From: Sipunculus nudus
Lineage: Eukaryota; Annelida; Sipuncula; Golfingiida; Sipunculidae
DNA: 64,000 bases
Assembly (NCBI GenBank): GCA_026874595.1
Contig: CM049313.1
Span: 62,250,659 to 62,314,658 of the forward strand
Direction: 5' to 3'
This document shows positions 9,800-22,376 of the stretch, in pieces. The position numbers and the translations under genes were made by a program. The notes under the pieces were generated by a model, which was given only the letters and a program-made list of their open reading frames with translations, was not told the origin of the DNA and searched no databases. How positions within the stretch are numbered: the first letter of the stretch is position 1; each line of letters starts with the position of its first letter.

Positions 9800-12700
9800 A
9801 TAAAATATATTATGAATTGACCTGGTTGAACTTATGTCCTTCCAGGAATTTGTTCTTGTGGGTGACACTGGTGATCTGCTAGTGTCACCCATGCCATTTA
9901 CTTTGTCGATTTCCGCGACAACTTCGCTTACGATTATCATTTATCTAGCATTATCAGGTCTGAGGGGGCTCGATCTGACTAGAAGCCTCATCACAGGCGC
10001 CTGGGTCTGATGATGACATAGGATAAAAGAGACTTACGACAAGAGGCTGTATCAGTGAAGAGCCTTGTATTGAATAATGCTCCAAAACAGGGCTGGAATC
10101 AGATGGGAGCTTTTGGAGGTTAACCCCCCCCCCCCCCCAGCGGAAACCAGAATTTTCATTTTTATCAGAGATTTCTTCGCATTATGTCCGTATGTTCTTT
10201 GTATCATTAAGTCCCCCCCCCCCCCCCGGGTTGGAAAGGGAGGCCTATATGAAGTGTAGAGTTTATTTTATATCTTCGTTTTGGTAAATAGTTTGAGATT
10301 GACCTACTTTGGTCCTACCGAGTGCAGAACCATCAATTTCTTTTTTTCTTTTCTTTCTTCTATCATTTTCTGTTTTCGCTATAACTCCAATAAACCTGAT
10401 TTTTAGAAGCTGAAATGTTGGTACAATATAAGTCGTAGGCCCCAAAACGTAAGCCTGTTGATGAATATCTTTTTTTTCGTATAACTAGGGTTATAAGCAG
10501 GTGATATAGAACATTGTATAGACGCCAGGTACTAGCGTTTTCTGTCCATGAATTAAAGAACCCCGTACACTCATGGCCCCTAGGGAAATAGTTAAACAGA
10601 CTGGCAGTTTCTTCGTGGATATTAATTGTGCACCTCTACGTGGTCACATGATCGCAGGTTTTAGTCATTTGATTAAAACACAGCTCGTGAGTTAAAGCTG
10701 CATTGCATGACCTTCCGATGAGACATTTCTGGCTGCATGTGAGATGAACTTTACAAAACTGCAGAATTCTATAGATGATAGGCTACTCTGCATAAATTCA
10801 GTATAAGTTGGTTCTCAATTCAGACGAGGATAATGTTTGATTGATTTGAATGTGATTTTGGGCTATAAAAGGCAAACGCACTCATACTGACATCTCGTTG
10901 AGAAAAGTCGTACTATTTTTTGCGAAAGGGAAAGTATCGCGTAAATAAAACCATCGTTAATAAAATGACCAATCGTCGAAGGGCAGTTGAAAGGGGATAA
11001 ATTTCTATTATTTATAGCAAAAGTTCTGGTTTGATATCCGCAAATTAAAGATTGCTTTTTTATAAGACATGTTAAATTATCTATTAACGAAAATCATTTT
11101 CTGCTATACAATGGTCCTCTTGGTTCCGTCTAGCCACCAAAGGTGACTAAAATGTTTTATATACCCGAAGGTACATTTAGTCACCACCCCATCTTTGCTC
11201 TTTGGTTGGGTTACAAGCTCCATTCCATATATGTATCTGTAAAAATTATTTCTGGTACATCATTTTATTTAGACCCAGTCAAGGAAAATAAGCTAATACG
11301 CATATATATTCTTAGTTTAAATACGTGTAATCCCTTATTATTAAAAAAAAAGAAAATATACACAAAGGGATGTCTCAATAAATATGTATTGTGATTAACA
11401 GCTGAATCTCTCAGAATATTGTTGCCTCAATATAATATTGGTAATGGCATTTATGGTACCAAAATAACATAAATAATAAATATCAACAGTCACGTAAGAT
11501 ATGAATTAAAGTTAATTCTTTAAATTAATTTTACATTTTGTATAAAATATATATACAGCTCGTGTCGAACATTTATGTAAACCCTCGGGCGTTGTGGAAG
11601 CTGAAGGTAACAGTACTGCTTGACAGCATGTAAGACAAATAAACATGATGACAAGTAATATAAATGACTTTAATGATCTATGTTTATTATATATGTATAA
11701 GTACACCCATTAATTAGATATTTATTTTGAAAAAAAAATATATATATAATACTCATATTCAAATTTCTATTGAGTTGTGTGATGACAGCCAGTTCTTTGT
11801 CAGTCAAAGCTCATCATCATTAGTATCTGTCAAGGGGCAACTACTTTGGCAGTTATAGCATTCTCACTTATAATACACCCCCTGTCACGGAGTAGTTAGG
11901 TTATTAGCGTCATATCTAGTTTATATTAGAGCAAAAATTACGACACATGAACCGTAATTTTGACAGAAAACAAGTAAAGTACCCGAGAAAATGTGTCATC
12001 TAATCATAATCATCCTATTTATTACAGGCATTCAAGTTAATTGCATTCCTATGAAACATAGCATAACTTTGAAAGTTTCTCAAGTTTCTAGTAGAAAACT
12101 TCAGTTCATACGGAAACACCGTGTCATATTTGTTGGGATGATTAGATGATGAATAGTTCAAATAAATTTCTTAAATTTCTGGATATAAAATAATTTAAAA
12201 GGCGTAATGATCATACGAAAAAGCACGAAGCTGTTCGATCAATCCTTAAATATCCGACACTTTTAAAAAAAGATAAAGTAAAAGAGGGCATCAATCACAA
12301 AAAAAACAAAAATCCTTTTTCCCTAAGATTATTAAATGTAACGGTTCAACAGTCAGAAAAAATTTCATTTTCCGAACTTTTCCACATTTTCTACTTTCTA
12401 CACTTGCTAAACTTTTCACTTTCAGCACTTACCATCTAGTACTGTCCTCTTTGGATATACTTCTGTCTCATTAATTAAGTTTTATTCCCTGCCTTGTCAG
12501 GGATGACTACTAAAATTGTCCGTTTGTCAATCCGTCTGTCCTTCATCCAGTCTCTCCGTCCCGCTATTTTCTATGGCCAAATAGCTTTAACCCCTCCCCC
12601 TCTCCCTCCGAAGGAAAAGGCTTCCAGGCTCTTTTAACTATTAATTGAGATGGCTGGATCTCGCACCAACACACAATAATTACCAAGGCATGAGAGACAA

Positions 12701-13280
12701 GGACAATGTTTATAATTGTAAACATTTTCTTGAGTGATGATCCAAACAACATGGTAATCATTGTTGTATTAATCTGTCACATGTTAATCTGATAACTCAG
12801 AGTCCTGGCCACACTTGCAGGAAATCCAATCCTTCGTACATCTAAAAAGCTGGAATCAGATGATTCAATGGTATTGTCCATGTGCGCTCTACTATGACTC
12901 CTGATCACACGACAGTTCTGGAATTCTGATCTATGTACACAACACAATTAAGAAAATTCAGAGAAAGATCACGATAAAAAAGCTAGACGCTATATTTTCA
13001 TTGGAGCAAGAAAGGTTAAGACAGTCCAGCAAGAGCCCAAAGCCGGCCGTAACGAGAACATAGGAGAGCAACAACGCCCAAACGACCAAACTTAAAGCAC
13101 CCGCAGAAAGATCACTAAGAAACTACCATAAAAATGTACATATATAACAATGCGCCCCACCCGCAGTAATGCCTGTCGCAACCGAACGGTTAATGACACA
13201 AACAGGCAAACCCAAACACGCACTGATGATCAAAAAGGAATTAAATCACTTCAGACAATGGTATTCTGATGAAAGGATGT
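9800..13280. other. No supported gene
   Basis: Long AT-rich stretch. Notable only for two long C runs (about 10122-10138 and 10213-10227), a T/C-rich patch near 10340, and AT repeats near 11740. I see no splice-bounded reading frame. Confidence 0.4.
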
Positions 13281-13289
13281 AGAATCATC

Positions 13290-14235
13290 ATACCTGGGAA
13301 TCCTCAAACTAAACAGAGATTTTGACAAAACTCCATGCTGCTCACCGAGGAACAGAATGGAGTGCAAGAACCGCAGTATTCTAGAGAAACAAAAAGAGAC
13401 AGTGAAGACATCACTAAATCACGGAACATGTGCCAACAGTTTCAAAACAGCCAAACAAAGGGACCTTTGAAGCAGCCAGAGGAAGCTTGTGATTTGTATT
13501 ATCTGGATAAGGAGGAGTATCTTATCTTATTAAATTATTACTCAAAAAACCCTTTGTCAAAAAGATACCCACAGGTTAAAGCACGAGGTATTCTCTCATA
13601 CAGAGAGTGAAACAGATCATCAGTAAACAAGGATACCGCGAATTTTCAAATATGACAATGGTCCGCACTTTAATAGTCAATAATTCAAGAACTTTGCAGC
13701 AGAGTACGGGTTCCAGTTGATAACCAGTTCACCTCATTATCCAAGAAGTAACACGTTAATAGAAAGTCAAGTAAAAGTTGTCAGGAAAGCCATCAAGAAA
13801 GCAAACCTCACAAAGGCAGACCAAAACACATCTCTGCTCTTTATAAGAAACACACCAATAGACCACAAGCTATCAGAACCAGCAGAACTTATGCTTTGAC
13901 GAGTGCTGCAAGAAAACTTACCAAGAAAGATACATAGAGACAGTAAGAGTGATGATGTAACAGATAGATTACACCACAAACAGAAAGCTCTAAAAATGTA
14001 TCACGACAGACATGCATACAAAGACACTATCAGGTCTGACAGTTGGGCAAAAGCCAATATACAAGATCCATCAACCAAAGTGTGGAAACAAGCCACATTG
14101 CACAGTCGTCACAACACAACGAGATCATATGTTGTGATCACAACAGAAGGACACTCGCTACGCCGTAAAAGGCCACACTTACGTGATATTCCTCAACAAC
14201 CCAAAAGAAAATTTGTGTGGTTAAACACTGATATA
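13290..14235 (+). pseudogene. Decayed Ty3/gypsy integrase fragment
   Basis: Pieces of an integrase can be read in order on the plus strand. First is an HHCC zinc-binding region (AAHRG near 13340, MCQQFQ near 13430). Then come the catalytic core with NYYSK, KYDNGPHFN around 13650, and SSPHYPRSNTLIESQVKVV (13720-13780), and the C-terminal DNA-binding part with QDPSTKVWKQAT and RRKRPHLR up to about 14200. The frame is broken by shifts and stops, for example TAA after FNSQ and TGA after AELML. The element is dead. Neither LTRs nor RT were found near it. After the break the C-terminal tail may resume at 14405-14520. Confidence 0.7.
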
Positions 14236-14253
14236 TGGTCATGTTTGACATAA

Positions 14254-14402
14254 TAGGTTTCCCTATGTAAAACCGTTACATTTATCGTTCATTTTTTATG
14301 TTCTAGTCCTGTAGTTTTCTTGTTTGTTATATTCATTGCATTGTATATGATTGTTCCTTGTAGTATACAAGGGAAATAAAGATCAATCAATCAATTAATC
14401 AA
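14254..14402 (+). mobile_element. 3' end of a non-LTR retrotransposon
   Basis: A short segment ends with TATACAAGGGAAATAAAG followed by ATCAATCAATCAATTAATCAATC. A poly(A)-signal-like AATAAA plus a tetranucleotide tail is typical of 5'-truncated LINE insertions. It lies inside the decayed integrase. The 5' boundary is approximate. Confidence 0.5.
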
Positions 14403-14524
14403 TCAGTACTTCACCCAGCTAATCAGAGTACGCTACAAAGAAGCGGCTCTCCCGAATCGGACACACCAGTAATCATACCGTCCACAGAAACGGGTATACG
14501 GGAACACCACCTGATATATCCCAG

Positions 14525-14960
14525 TGAAGACGTGAGATCATGACATAGTCACAGTGAGCTAATTTGAAGACTTACACTGTGACCTCACGCAGCTGTTGTC
14601 ACAGTGAAGTCGCAGTGAACTTATCAGGAGACTCACACTGTGACATCACGCAACGGTTGTCACAGTGAAGTCGCAGTGAGCTGATCAGGAGACTCGCACT
14701 GTGACCTTACGCAACCTATGTCACAGTAAAGTCGCAGTGAGCAGTCTTGAGACTCACACTGTGACCTCACACAGCGTATATCACAGTGAAGTCACAGTGA
14801 GCTAATCTGGAGACTCGCACCGTGACCTCACTCAGTGAATGTTACAGTGTAGTCACAGTGAGCTTATCTGGATACTCACATTGTGACCTCACACAGCGTA
14901 TAAATCACAGTTAAGTCACAGTGAGCTAATATTGAGATTACACTGTGACCTCATGCAGCG
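14525..14960. repeat. ~60-bp tandem array, left part
   Basis: About seven units of roughly 60 bp. Each has a GTCACAGTGAAGTC-type arm and an inverted GACTCACACTGTGAC arm, so every unit can fold on itself. The array is cut at 14960 by the element that follows and resumes at 23797 in the same register. Confidence 0.85.
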
Positions 14961-15402
14961 TACACTGTTAAAAATTACCGTAAAATAACTGCGCATAAGA
15001 CTGTAAATTTACGCCGCTTTGCAATGTAGACGCTCTTGTGCGTTGAATAACGCGCAAATGCAACGTCAAATGATGAGCGTCTGTGAAAATGGTGTGACAC
15101 GTGTGTAAAGCAGACGGTACAGATGAAATAAACCGCGCGTCATGTGATCAGCGGGGCCACTCATGACGTCAACATCCTGGATCTTTTGACTCCACGGCGG
15201 GAAGAGAAGCCATTTTTGTCCGTCTGCTGGCTGCTGAAAGTCACAGAAGTTACCCAGCATCTTCATTGGTAAAATGTTCTTCTTTAATATGTAGGCATAA
15301 ATCTGTTTACTGTGTTAGTTGTTATTCTAATACTGTGTAATAGTGTACGTTGGTAATTGTATAGTGGTACGAGGCCAGTCTCGTTCATGTGTTCCCTCAG
15401 TT

Positions 15403-15430
15403 GGGGGGGGGGGGGGGGGGGGGGGGGGGG
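15403..15430 (+). repeat. Poly-G run, 28 nt
   Basis: An uninterrupted G run, the longest of many G/C homopolymers in the window. It could form a G-quadruplex, or its length could be an assembly artefact. Confidence 0.9.
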
Positions 15431-15501
15431 CGACTGTCACTGGCAGGGGTAGAAGAGTGATTGAGTTGGAAATATATATTATGTATATATGTGTATATAT
15501 A

Positions 15502-15539
<38 letters not shown>

Positions 15540-15965
15540 TATAATGTGTGACATTTATGTGATGTTGATATTATATATTAATTAAGTGCAGGTTTTATGT
15601 TTCCATTAAATGTCAACTCTAAACCATGTTTAGATTATTAGATAACCTTATATTTCAGTTAACTCAGAAATGGAAACAAAGTCAAGTTTTCTAATTATTA
15701 ATATATTACATGTCCAATATATAAAAGCAATTGTTACTTGCTCAATATCAGTGTTGGGGATGATTACATTGAGTAAGTGGGGGGGGGGTATATAACCCCC
15801 ATTCCCTGCATTGATGCCAATGTTTATCATTAATGATTAAGTCGTTTTTAGTTTCAGGGAATTGCCAATAAGAAAAAGGAAGCAAACCCCCCCCCCCCCC
15901 CGTCCCAAAAACACACACCTGGCCATGTCTGGGTGTATATCATGCATGATATATAAATATACATG

Positions 15966-16022
<57 letters not shown>

Positions 16023-16396
16023 CTTAAAGGTGAAATATTGGTAAAGGCACCACTGAAAACAGTTTTGAATTATTTATTCACTAGATTTTAAATGAGGCCT
16101 TGAATAAGGTTTTCCCACTTACATGTCAACCAGAGAAATTAAGATATCAATGTCCCTTTATTTTTTTTTAAATATTTTTAATAGATGCTTAAACAGAGTG
16201 TAAACACAGACCATACAAATAATAAACAGCTTTGAGACAATTTCCTAAATTTCTTAACATGTTTTAGAAGAAAAAAAAACAAACCATGCTAGCCAAAGTG
16301 CAAACATTTTAGCCAGTCTTTTTGAGAGAGAGAGAGAGGGAGAGAGAGCCTGAAAAGGCTACTAAGGCACAGCCAAATACTGTTTTATGTTTTCAG
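15431..16396. other. AT-rich interior of the transposon
   Basis: Holds (TA)n at 15505-15534 and 15969-16020, a C run at 15888-15901, a G run at 15779-15788, and a GA tract at 16324-16348. No coding signal. Confidence 0.6.
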
Positions 16397-16489
16397 AAAA
16401 TGGTCAAGCATTTCCATCAGTGTGGCAAATTCAAAGAAGATTTGGATACCATCATGGCAACTTTCCTATTTCTTAAGAATAGGAATTAT
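16397..16489 (+). CDS. Candidate internal exon inside the EnSpm-like element
   Basis: Bounded by an acceptor (TTTTATGTTTTCAG) and a consensus donor (TAT|GTAAGT). Thirty-one codons are in phase 0 at both ends. The peptide is basic and short (KMVKHFHQCGKF... LFLKNRNY) with no recognised domain. Lying within the transposon on the + strand, it may belong to the same spliced gene as the segments near 17457, 21649 and 22176, but phases between them were not shown to agree. Confidence 0.35.
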
Positions 16490-16522
16490 GTAAGTTTACA
16501 CATCACATAATAATATACTGCC

Positions 16523-16600
16523 TTTTTAGCTCAGCTGACTGTAAGTCATTTGAGCTACAGGGAAGACACCACCTCTGTCACTGTCGTTCACTGACACCAG
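16523..16600 (-). repeat. Family-A 3' end fragment (degenerate hairpin)
   Basis: On the minus strand 16557-16527 reads TAGCTCAAATGACT..., the family-A terminal hairpin with one changed base in the outer stem, followed by AAAA. Little else of the element is recognisable. Confidence 0.5.
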
Positions 16601-17456
16601 TACTAAAGTTGTTATTGAACTTTTGTTGGAAAACATAGCTCATTGACCCCCCCCCCGCCACAAATTGTTCTAGCAAGGCCTAGTGAAACCATCTGTAATG
16701 TCCAGGTTTGCTCAACTGAATTGTTGCTAGAGACCCCCCCCCCCCCCCCACTCTGTTGTACAGGGTTGCAATTTCCATTCATAATGTGGGTAGGATGGGG
16801 TTTTTGACACCCCCTCACTCACATATACCTTTGTAATGGGGTATACCACATCTCATCCTTCAGTATGCATCAGACTGAGGGCATTTATACTTGTACTAAG
16901 ATTCAAAATTGGTAGTACTTGCTTTAAACATGTACTTGTCACACCTTATTAAATATAACTTTTCAAATAATAGTCAAGTTTATCATCAGGGAACCCGGAA
17001 AGATTACGCAGGTTTGCATTATGACTTTAGCCCTTGTTATATTATAATAGCTAGTATATGTAAATGCAGTTACAAATGTTACATCATTTTGTAATATAAA
17101 GGCTGTACTTCATATATTGCTTCCTATTTATAAATCCTCATACTATTGTGATGCTGTTTTTGCACCTTTCTGTTTATACACTGAGTAAAAACATTTGTTG
17201 ACCCAATATTTACCATTTTTATATGCAATATAGCACTTTTGTTTATTAATTTATATACCTGCACTTACTTTGTAAATATTATTCATATGCCTGGTGCTGA
17301 GATTGTCTTTTGTTGGTTACATGTTAATCAGTTCTGTTTTTATATACTCCTAGAATTTGTTCTACTTGTGCAGGTGTTCAGAGAGCCATACATGCATCAA
17401 TTATTAGAGGAAAGATGACGTAAATGTTCCAAGCCTTACCAAACTTAGAGCTGTGA

Positions 17457-17556
17457 ACAAAGTACAAATGCAAGATGTGCAAGGTGCACAACTACACTGG
17501 CAAGCAGTTGCAGGGTAATTTCCTAGCAGAGAACATTGCAGAAAAGGTACACCAAG
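17457..17556 (+). CDS. Candidate exon with CxxC motif inside the EnSpm-like element
   Basis: An open stretch ends at a consensus donor (CCAAG|GTAAGT at 17556). It reads KYKCKMCKVHNYTGKQ, a C-x2-C pair followed by a His, then FLAENIAEKVHQ. This resembles a zinc-finger-type start, but the second half of a C2H2 finger is not convincing. A stop (TGA at 17454) lies just upstream and no good acceptor was identified, so the 5' edge is uncertain. Confidence 0.25.
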
Positions 17557-17713
17557 GTAAGTTTGAATTTGATCATATTTTCTTTTGTACAGTCCATGGC
17601 AATTTGAATAAGCTGATGAGTTTAATAATCTGTGAAACAAGTATCTTACATATTGAACATTATCAGTGATGCTGACCTAAATTTGCCTGCCTGTTTCTCA
17701 TTCTCTCCATTCA

Positions 17714-20700
17714 TTTTTAGCTCAGCTGACTATAAGTCATCTGAGCTATAGTGGTGGTCCATTGTCCGTTGTCCGTCCGTCTGTCTGTCCGTCCGTCCGT
17801 TTGTAAGACTGGCACGTTTCAACACCGTTGGACCTACAAATCTGAAATTCTGCATACAGTTAGATGTCCCCAAAATCTCCTACCAAGCCGAAAATTGGGT
17901 CAATAGGACTTTGTTCCTTTGAGATATTAAGGAAAAACCTCAATTTTTTATTAGAAATCTATTTTCACACTTCAGGACTGCCAAATATCAAAACCACTCA
18001 TCTGGTTTTCTTCATATTTACCATAATTAATTCTCTATATAGTTCCTATGTACATGCCAGATATTAAGTCAGTATTATATAATATAAAGAAGTTATGGGC
18101 CCAAACATAATGGACTTTGTAAAAAAATCAGGAAGATATTTGGTCACTTAAGACCAAAAGTGTTAAAGTTAGGGACTTTTTTCCAGTAATACAACTTTAA
18201 TATATCAAAATTTAATTGTATACCAAAAAATTAGATCAAAATCTGTTAAATTTTTTTAAATATTGGCAAAAATATAAAATTGGTACCTTAAATTTTGCCC
18301 AACTTTGGCCACGGCACGTTTTTTTTCAGTAAGTACTGTGGATTTAATTTTCACAGCATGTATACATAAGGATTTAATCTGTTAAATCTGAAACTTGAAA
18401 ATAAAAGCTGCAAAATTAGGCTAGTTATTGAATTTTTTTCGAGGCGCTCGTTGTATTCCCTTACATTGTCAAGCAGTCCACTTTGATGACTGTAGGTCAT
18501 TCAGTGCACATCTCTATGCTCCCCAAGCTGTTGGCATAATTTTAGATTACCCCAAAATCTCCTACCATATCGAAAATTGGGTCATTAGGACTTCGTTTCT
18601 TCGAGATATTAAGGAAGAAAAACTCTGTTTTCCAAAAAAAAAAGCCATTGTTACACTTCAAGGCTGCCTAATATCAAAACCACCAATCTTTCAATTGATC
18701 GTATTTAGTATTCACATTCTTTCATACATTTTCTATGAACATACCAAAAATTAGGTCAGTATTGGGTATTATTTTGAAGTTTTGGGCCAAAACATAATGC
18801 AATTTTTTTAAAAATCAGGAAATATATTTACTCATCTAACATGAGAATTGCTGAAGTTGGAGACTTTTTTTTCAGGAATATAACTTTATTTAATCAAGAT
18901 TCAATTGTTTACCCAAAATTAGATCTGAATTTTGCAATTTTTTTCAAGTTATTAGCATAAATAAAAAATCAATACCTTAAATTTTGTCCAACTATCAAGT
19001 TGGCACTGTTGATTTAATTTTCACAGCATATATACATAAGGATTTAATCTTTAAAAATCTTTCAAGAAATTGATCGGAAAGAATAGCTTTCATTCATGTT
19101 TTCATATACACCATGTCAAGTGTTGATTACATCTAGCCCACCTAGTAGTACAGCCTCCACTTGCATTATGTAACCCCCCCCCCCCCCAGATTGTGCATAA
19201 ACTAGATGAATGTTATTATTTTCTGTATTTGATTCATTCTTATTCTAGGCAATGCTACATTTTAGATTTTGTATTGTACCACCAGGGTTACAATGATTAA
19301 AGTGTACATTTAATTGTGTCCACAAAGTGGTGTATTGCTATGCAAGTGTAGATGTTCATGAGATAAGTAATTCCTTACTTCAGAAGAGTAAAAACTTCAC
19401 CAGGTGTGAAATTGACAGTAATAAATTAAAACTGGGATAGTAATTAGCACAATGATATTGTTTGTCCCTCATTCAACCAACAGTGTGTATACTTTATTTG
19501 AAAAGATGTTTTATTTTATCAAATTAACTGAATCTTTTATTTTATTTTGGTGAATAAAATTAAGCATGTACTGAAAACTCAAATGTGCAAAACTTTTAAA
19601 TAGTGATTCAAGGATTATTCTTGTAGATGCCATGTTGTGGAATTATTTTCTTTTAAATTCAGTTTAAACATTTATGATTTAAAAATAATAAAATATATGT
19701 GTATGCATAATATGACCCAATATGAGCTACACTCTTGATATATGATGATTGCAACTTTTGCAACAATTCTAATATTTTAACTTATAGTTTCAGTTATTTC
19801 TCTGTATATAAAATGTTTGCAACTTTTGCATCAATTCTAATATTTTAACTTATAATTTCAGGTTTTTTTATTAAAAATTTATAAAACTTGTAAATAAAAA
19901 AATGATTCAGATAAAAACTTCTTAATGGAAAAAGTGGATATGCTTAAAAAAAATAGGATTATATATAAACTGAAATGCATTATTCCCTTGAAAGTGAAAT
20001 AAAGGTATTAGTCCATTCTGTCCACCTGCCTGTCCATCTGTAAATTTTCATATGCATCACAGTATCTCAAAACTTTTACTGTTTTTCTTCATGACAGTCT
20101 TGTCAGAGTATTAGTTCGCAATCATATATTTAGAACTTTACTATAACCAAGTAGGAGGGCCCCTTTCCTCTTAGCTTTTCATATTCTTATATAAACGAAA
20201 AACATTACAATAGAATATTTCTACATCCACCTTAGTGCTGCCCTCACTTTTCCCTTCTCCGAACCCCATCCCAAAGTCAGCCTCAGTAAGCAAGAACAAG
20301 ATGAATCAGATATATTCATACTTTAATATTTTGTATAACTATTCATCCATAGGTACCTATGTACATGCCAGAAATTATGTCAATATTGTGTAATATGTAG
20401 ACATAGTGGGCATCACAATAATGTACCTTGTCAAGACTAAAGAGATATTGTGTCATACAGTCACAAATTCATAAATCACTTCATCAGCATAGTTAATCAT
20501 AACATCATATCCATCAAATTGAAAGCTTGCAGACTACCATACACTTTAGATCCTTCAACAAATAGCCTTATCATCATTCTACTACTGCTTATTACTGCTG
20601 TCATTGCATTCATATTTGCTCAAATATATCACAATTTTCAACCCCTCCTAAATAAATAAAAAATAAACCACTATATTTGACTCTATTAATCCATCAGGTT

Positions 20701-20863
20701 ATTTCATTTATTATTTACTCACATACTACATTACATTCCTTTATAATAGCGCAACATGTACATGATATTCATAAGCTTTATCGACTCGATATAGTATCAC
20801 AGTGGAGAAACATTTATAGTCAAATCATGACCAACTGAGCGCCGTGACCCATGGGTCCCTTGT
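17714..20863 (-). mobile_element. Family-A' element nested in the EnSpm-like transposon
   Basis: On the minus strand it starts ACAAGGGACCCATGGGTC then ACGGCGCTCAG (20863-20830). It ends with a GACGGACA-type tract (17801-17762), a 31-nt hairpin (17748-17718; outer arms TAGCTCAG/CTGAGCTA, inner TGACT/AGTCA, loop TAT) and AAAA. The first ~200 nt match the start of the element at 63797 almost throughout. Body units share CCCCAAAATCTCCTACCA (17870 and 18550) and CCTATGTACATGCCAGA (18045 and 20355). The stretch 19080-20000 does not obviously belong, so the span may contain an insertion or be two copies. Confidence 0.6.
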
Positions 20864-21554
20864 TATTCTAATAAACTTTTTGGCTTGCTGGAGCTGAGCC
20901 ACGCTAACCTGACCATCTCTAACCTTACAGTGTCATTTGTCAAACCTGCTGATTATTGGCTATTTTGTTAATTTTATGCAGTTTGGAACATGTTTACTCC
21001 CTATAAAACATTGCAGATATTCTGGTTATCAAATATTCATAATATAATTATTTACAGTTACAATAAATAAAATCCAGGCCCATAGCCTTACTGTTAATTA
21101 CTTCATATTTACACATACTTTCATTTGTGCCTTTAAAAATACATTGTCAGGTCTATTGTCTGTAGAAATCATTCTGGAAAAGGACATTTCATAATTAAAT
21201 CATCAAATCATGTATTTTTTTCCATAACCTTTCATATACGATCAGGTATGCACATTCAAAAGAAGTCTCTTTATTCCAATGAAATATTCTAACTCTCTCA
21301 TAGATTTTAGAAAGATGGGCACTTTACAGGAAACAATATTAATGTTATCCTTATGCAGTGAATAAGTATTAACAAGTATAGTTTTGACCCTTCAGTGTGA
21401 TGTACATGCTAGGCTTAATTTACTCTGTCAATATTTAGGTATCTATACAACACATTTTATGTTAATAATATGGCACATAAAATGAAAAAAAAATGATTAT
21501 TAATTGATCAATTTTTAGTCATTGAGTATGATTTTAAAACTGATTCGTTTCACA

Positions 21555-21608
<54 letters not shown>

Positions 21609-21648
21609 CATATATATGCATGCATTGTCTGTGTATTTGTATTTGCAG

Positions 21649-21729
21649 AAGCAAAGCTCCTATATACAGGATACTGCCTTCACTGTTTGGAGAATACAAG
21701 GATAATATGGGATTGCAGATGGAGGAGAG
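21649..21729 (+). CDS. Candidate exon inside the EnSpm-like element
   Basis: Between acceptor TTGTATTTGCAG and donor GAG|GTAATT. The best frame reads SKAPIYRILPSLFGEYKD then NMGLQMEE, entering and leaving with split codons. A second frame is also open. IYRILPSLFGEY has a protein-like hydrophobic pattern, but I do not recognise the family. Its phase does not join cleanly to the 22176 exon without a missing exon. Confidence 0.35.
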
Positions 21730-22175
21730 GTAATTCTTTCAAAACTATTATATTTGTGTTAATATATTCAGCAAGTATTAAAGATAGTTTTAACCTTTTT
21801 TTAAGTAAATACATATATAAAGAAAAATGTTGAAAATGTTAATTTTTTGTGGAGATAGAACAAAATCTTGGCTAGTTATTGTCTGTAATGTAAATGTAAA
21901 GATATATTTGATATAATAATGTATAATTATTTTCACTTCTAAAGGTTCCCATTGACCAAAAGAAAACAATTTTTGTAGTTATTGTTTAAATTTTGTGAAG
22001 AAAGAAAAAAAGTTTATTTTCTGTAATGTAAATTGATAGAGTGTCAGACTTTGAAAAAATTATAAAAAAAATATAAAAATTAAAGGGATAATTGCACTGA
22101 ACTATATTCTTGCATATTTCTCTCATGTTTCTTACATTTACAATCTCTCTTTTCTGTTTATTATTTTGTATGCAG

Positions 22176-22376
22176 GGAATGAGACCCCCAACACCTGTGA
22201 ATGTTCAAGATGGGGACTGTAACATCACTGTAACATATGGTGGATGGCCAGAAACTGTCAACCCATGCAAGTTATTTCTACTTCCAATGGAGGCTTGCTA
22301 TGCGTCATTTTGGATATTTACCCTGGAGTATCCCAAGGGACTAAAAAGACCTTCAGGTTTCTTGATTTTGGGGTAA
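22176..22376 (+). pseudogene. Decayed exon inside the EnSpm-like element
   Basis: After acceptor TTTTGTATGCAG a frame reads GMRPPTPVNVQDGDCN... ACYASFWIFTLEYPKG and then meets TAA at 22374-22376. A second frame opens where the first loses sense, continuing GTKKTFRFLDFG. This suggests one small indel after YPKG. The pattern PxPV... F-x-LEYPK-x-x-K-x-TF-x-FL is one I associate with uncharacterised transposon-borne proteins of fishes and invertebrates; that is memory, not a search. Confidence 0.35.

Noticed and set aside
13767-13979. 70-codon - strand frame within the integrase fragment
   Set aside because: Shadow of the + strand integrase, whose motifs are clear.
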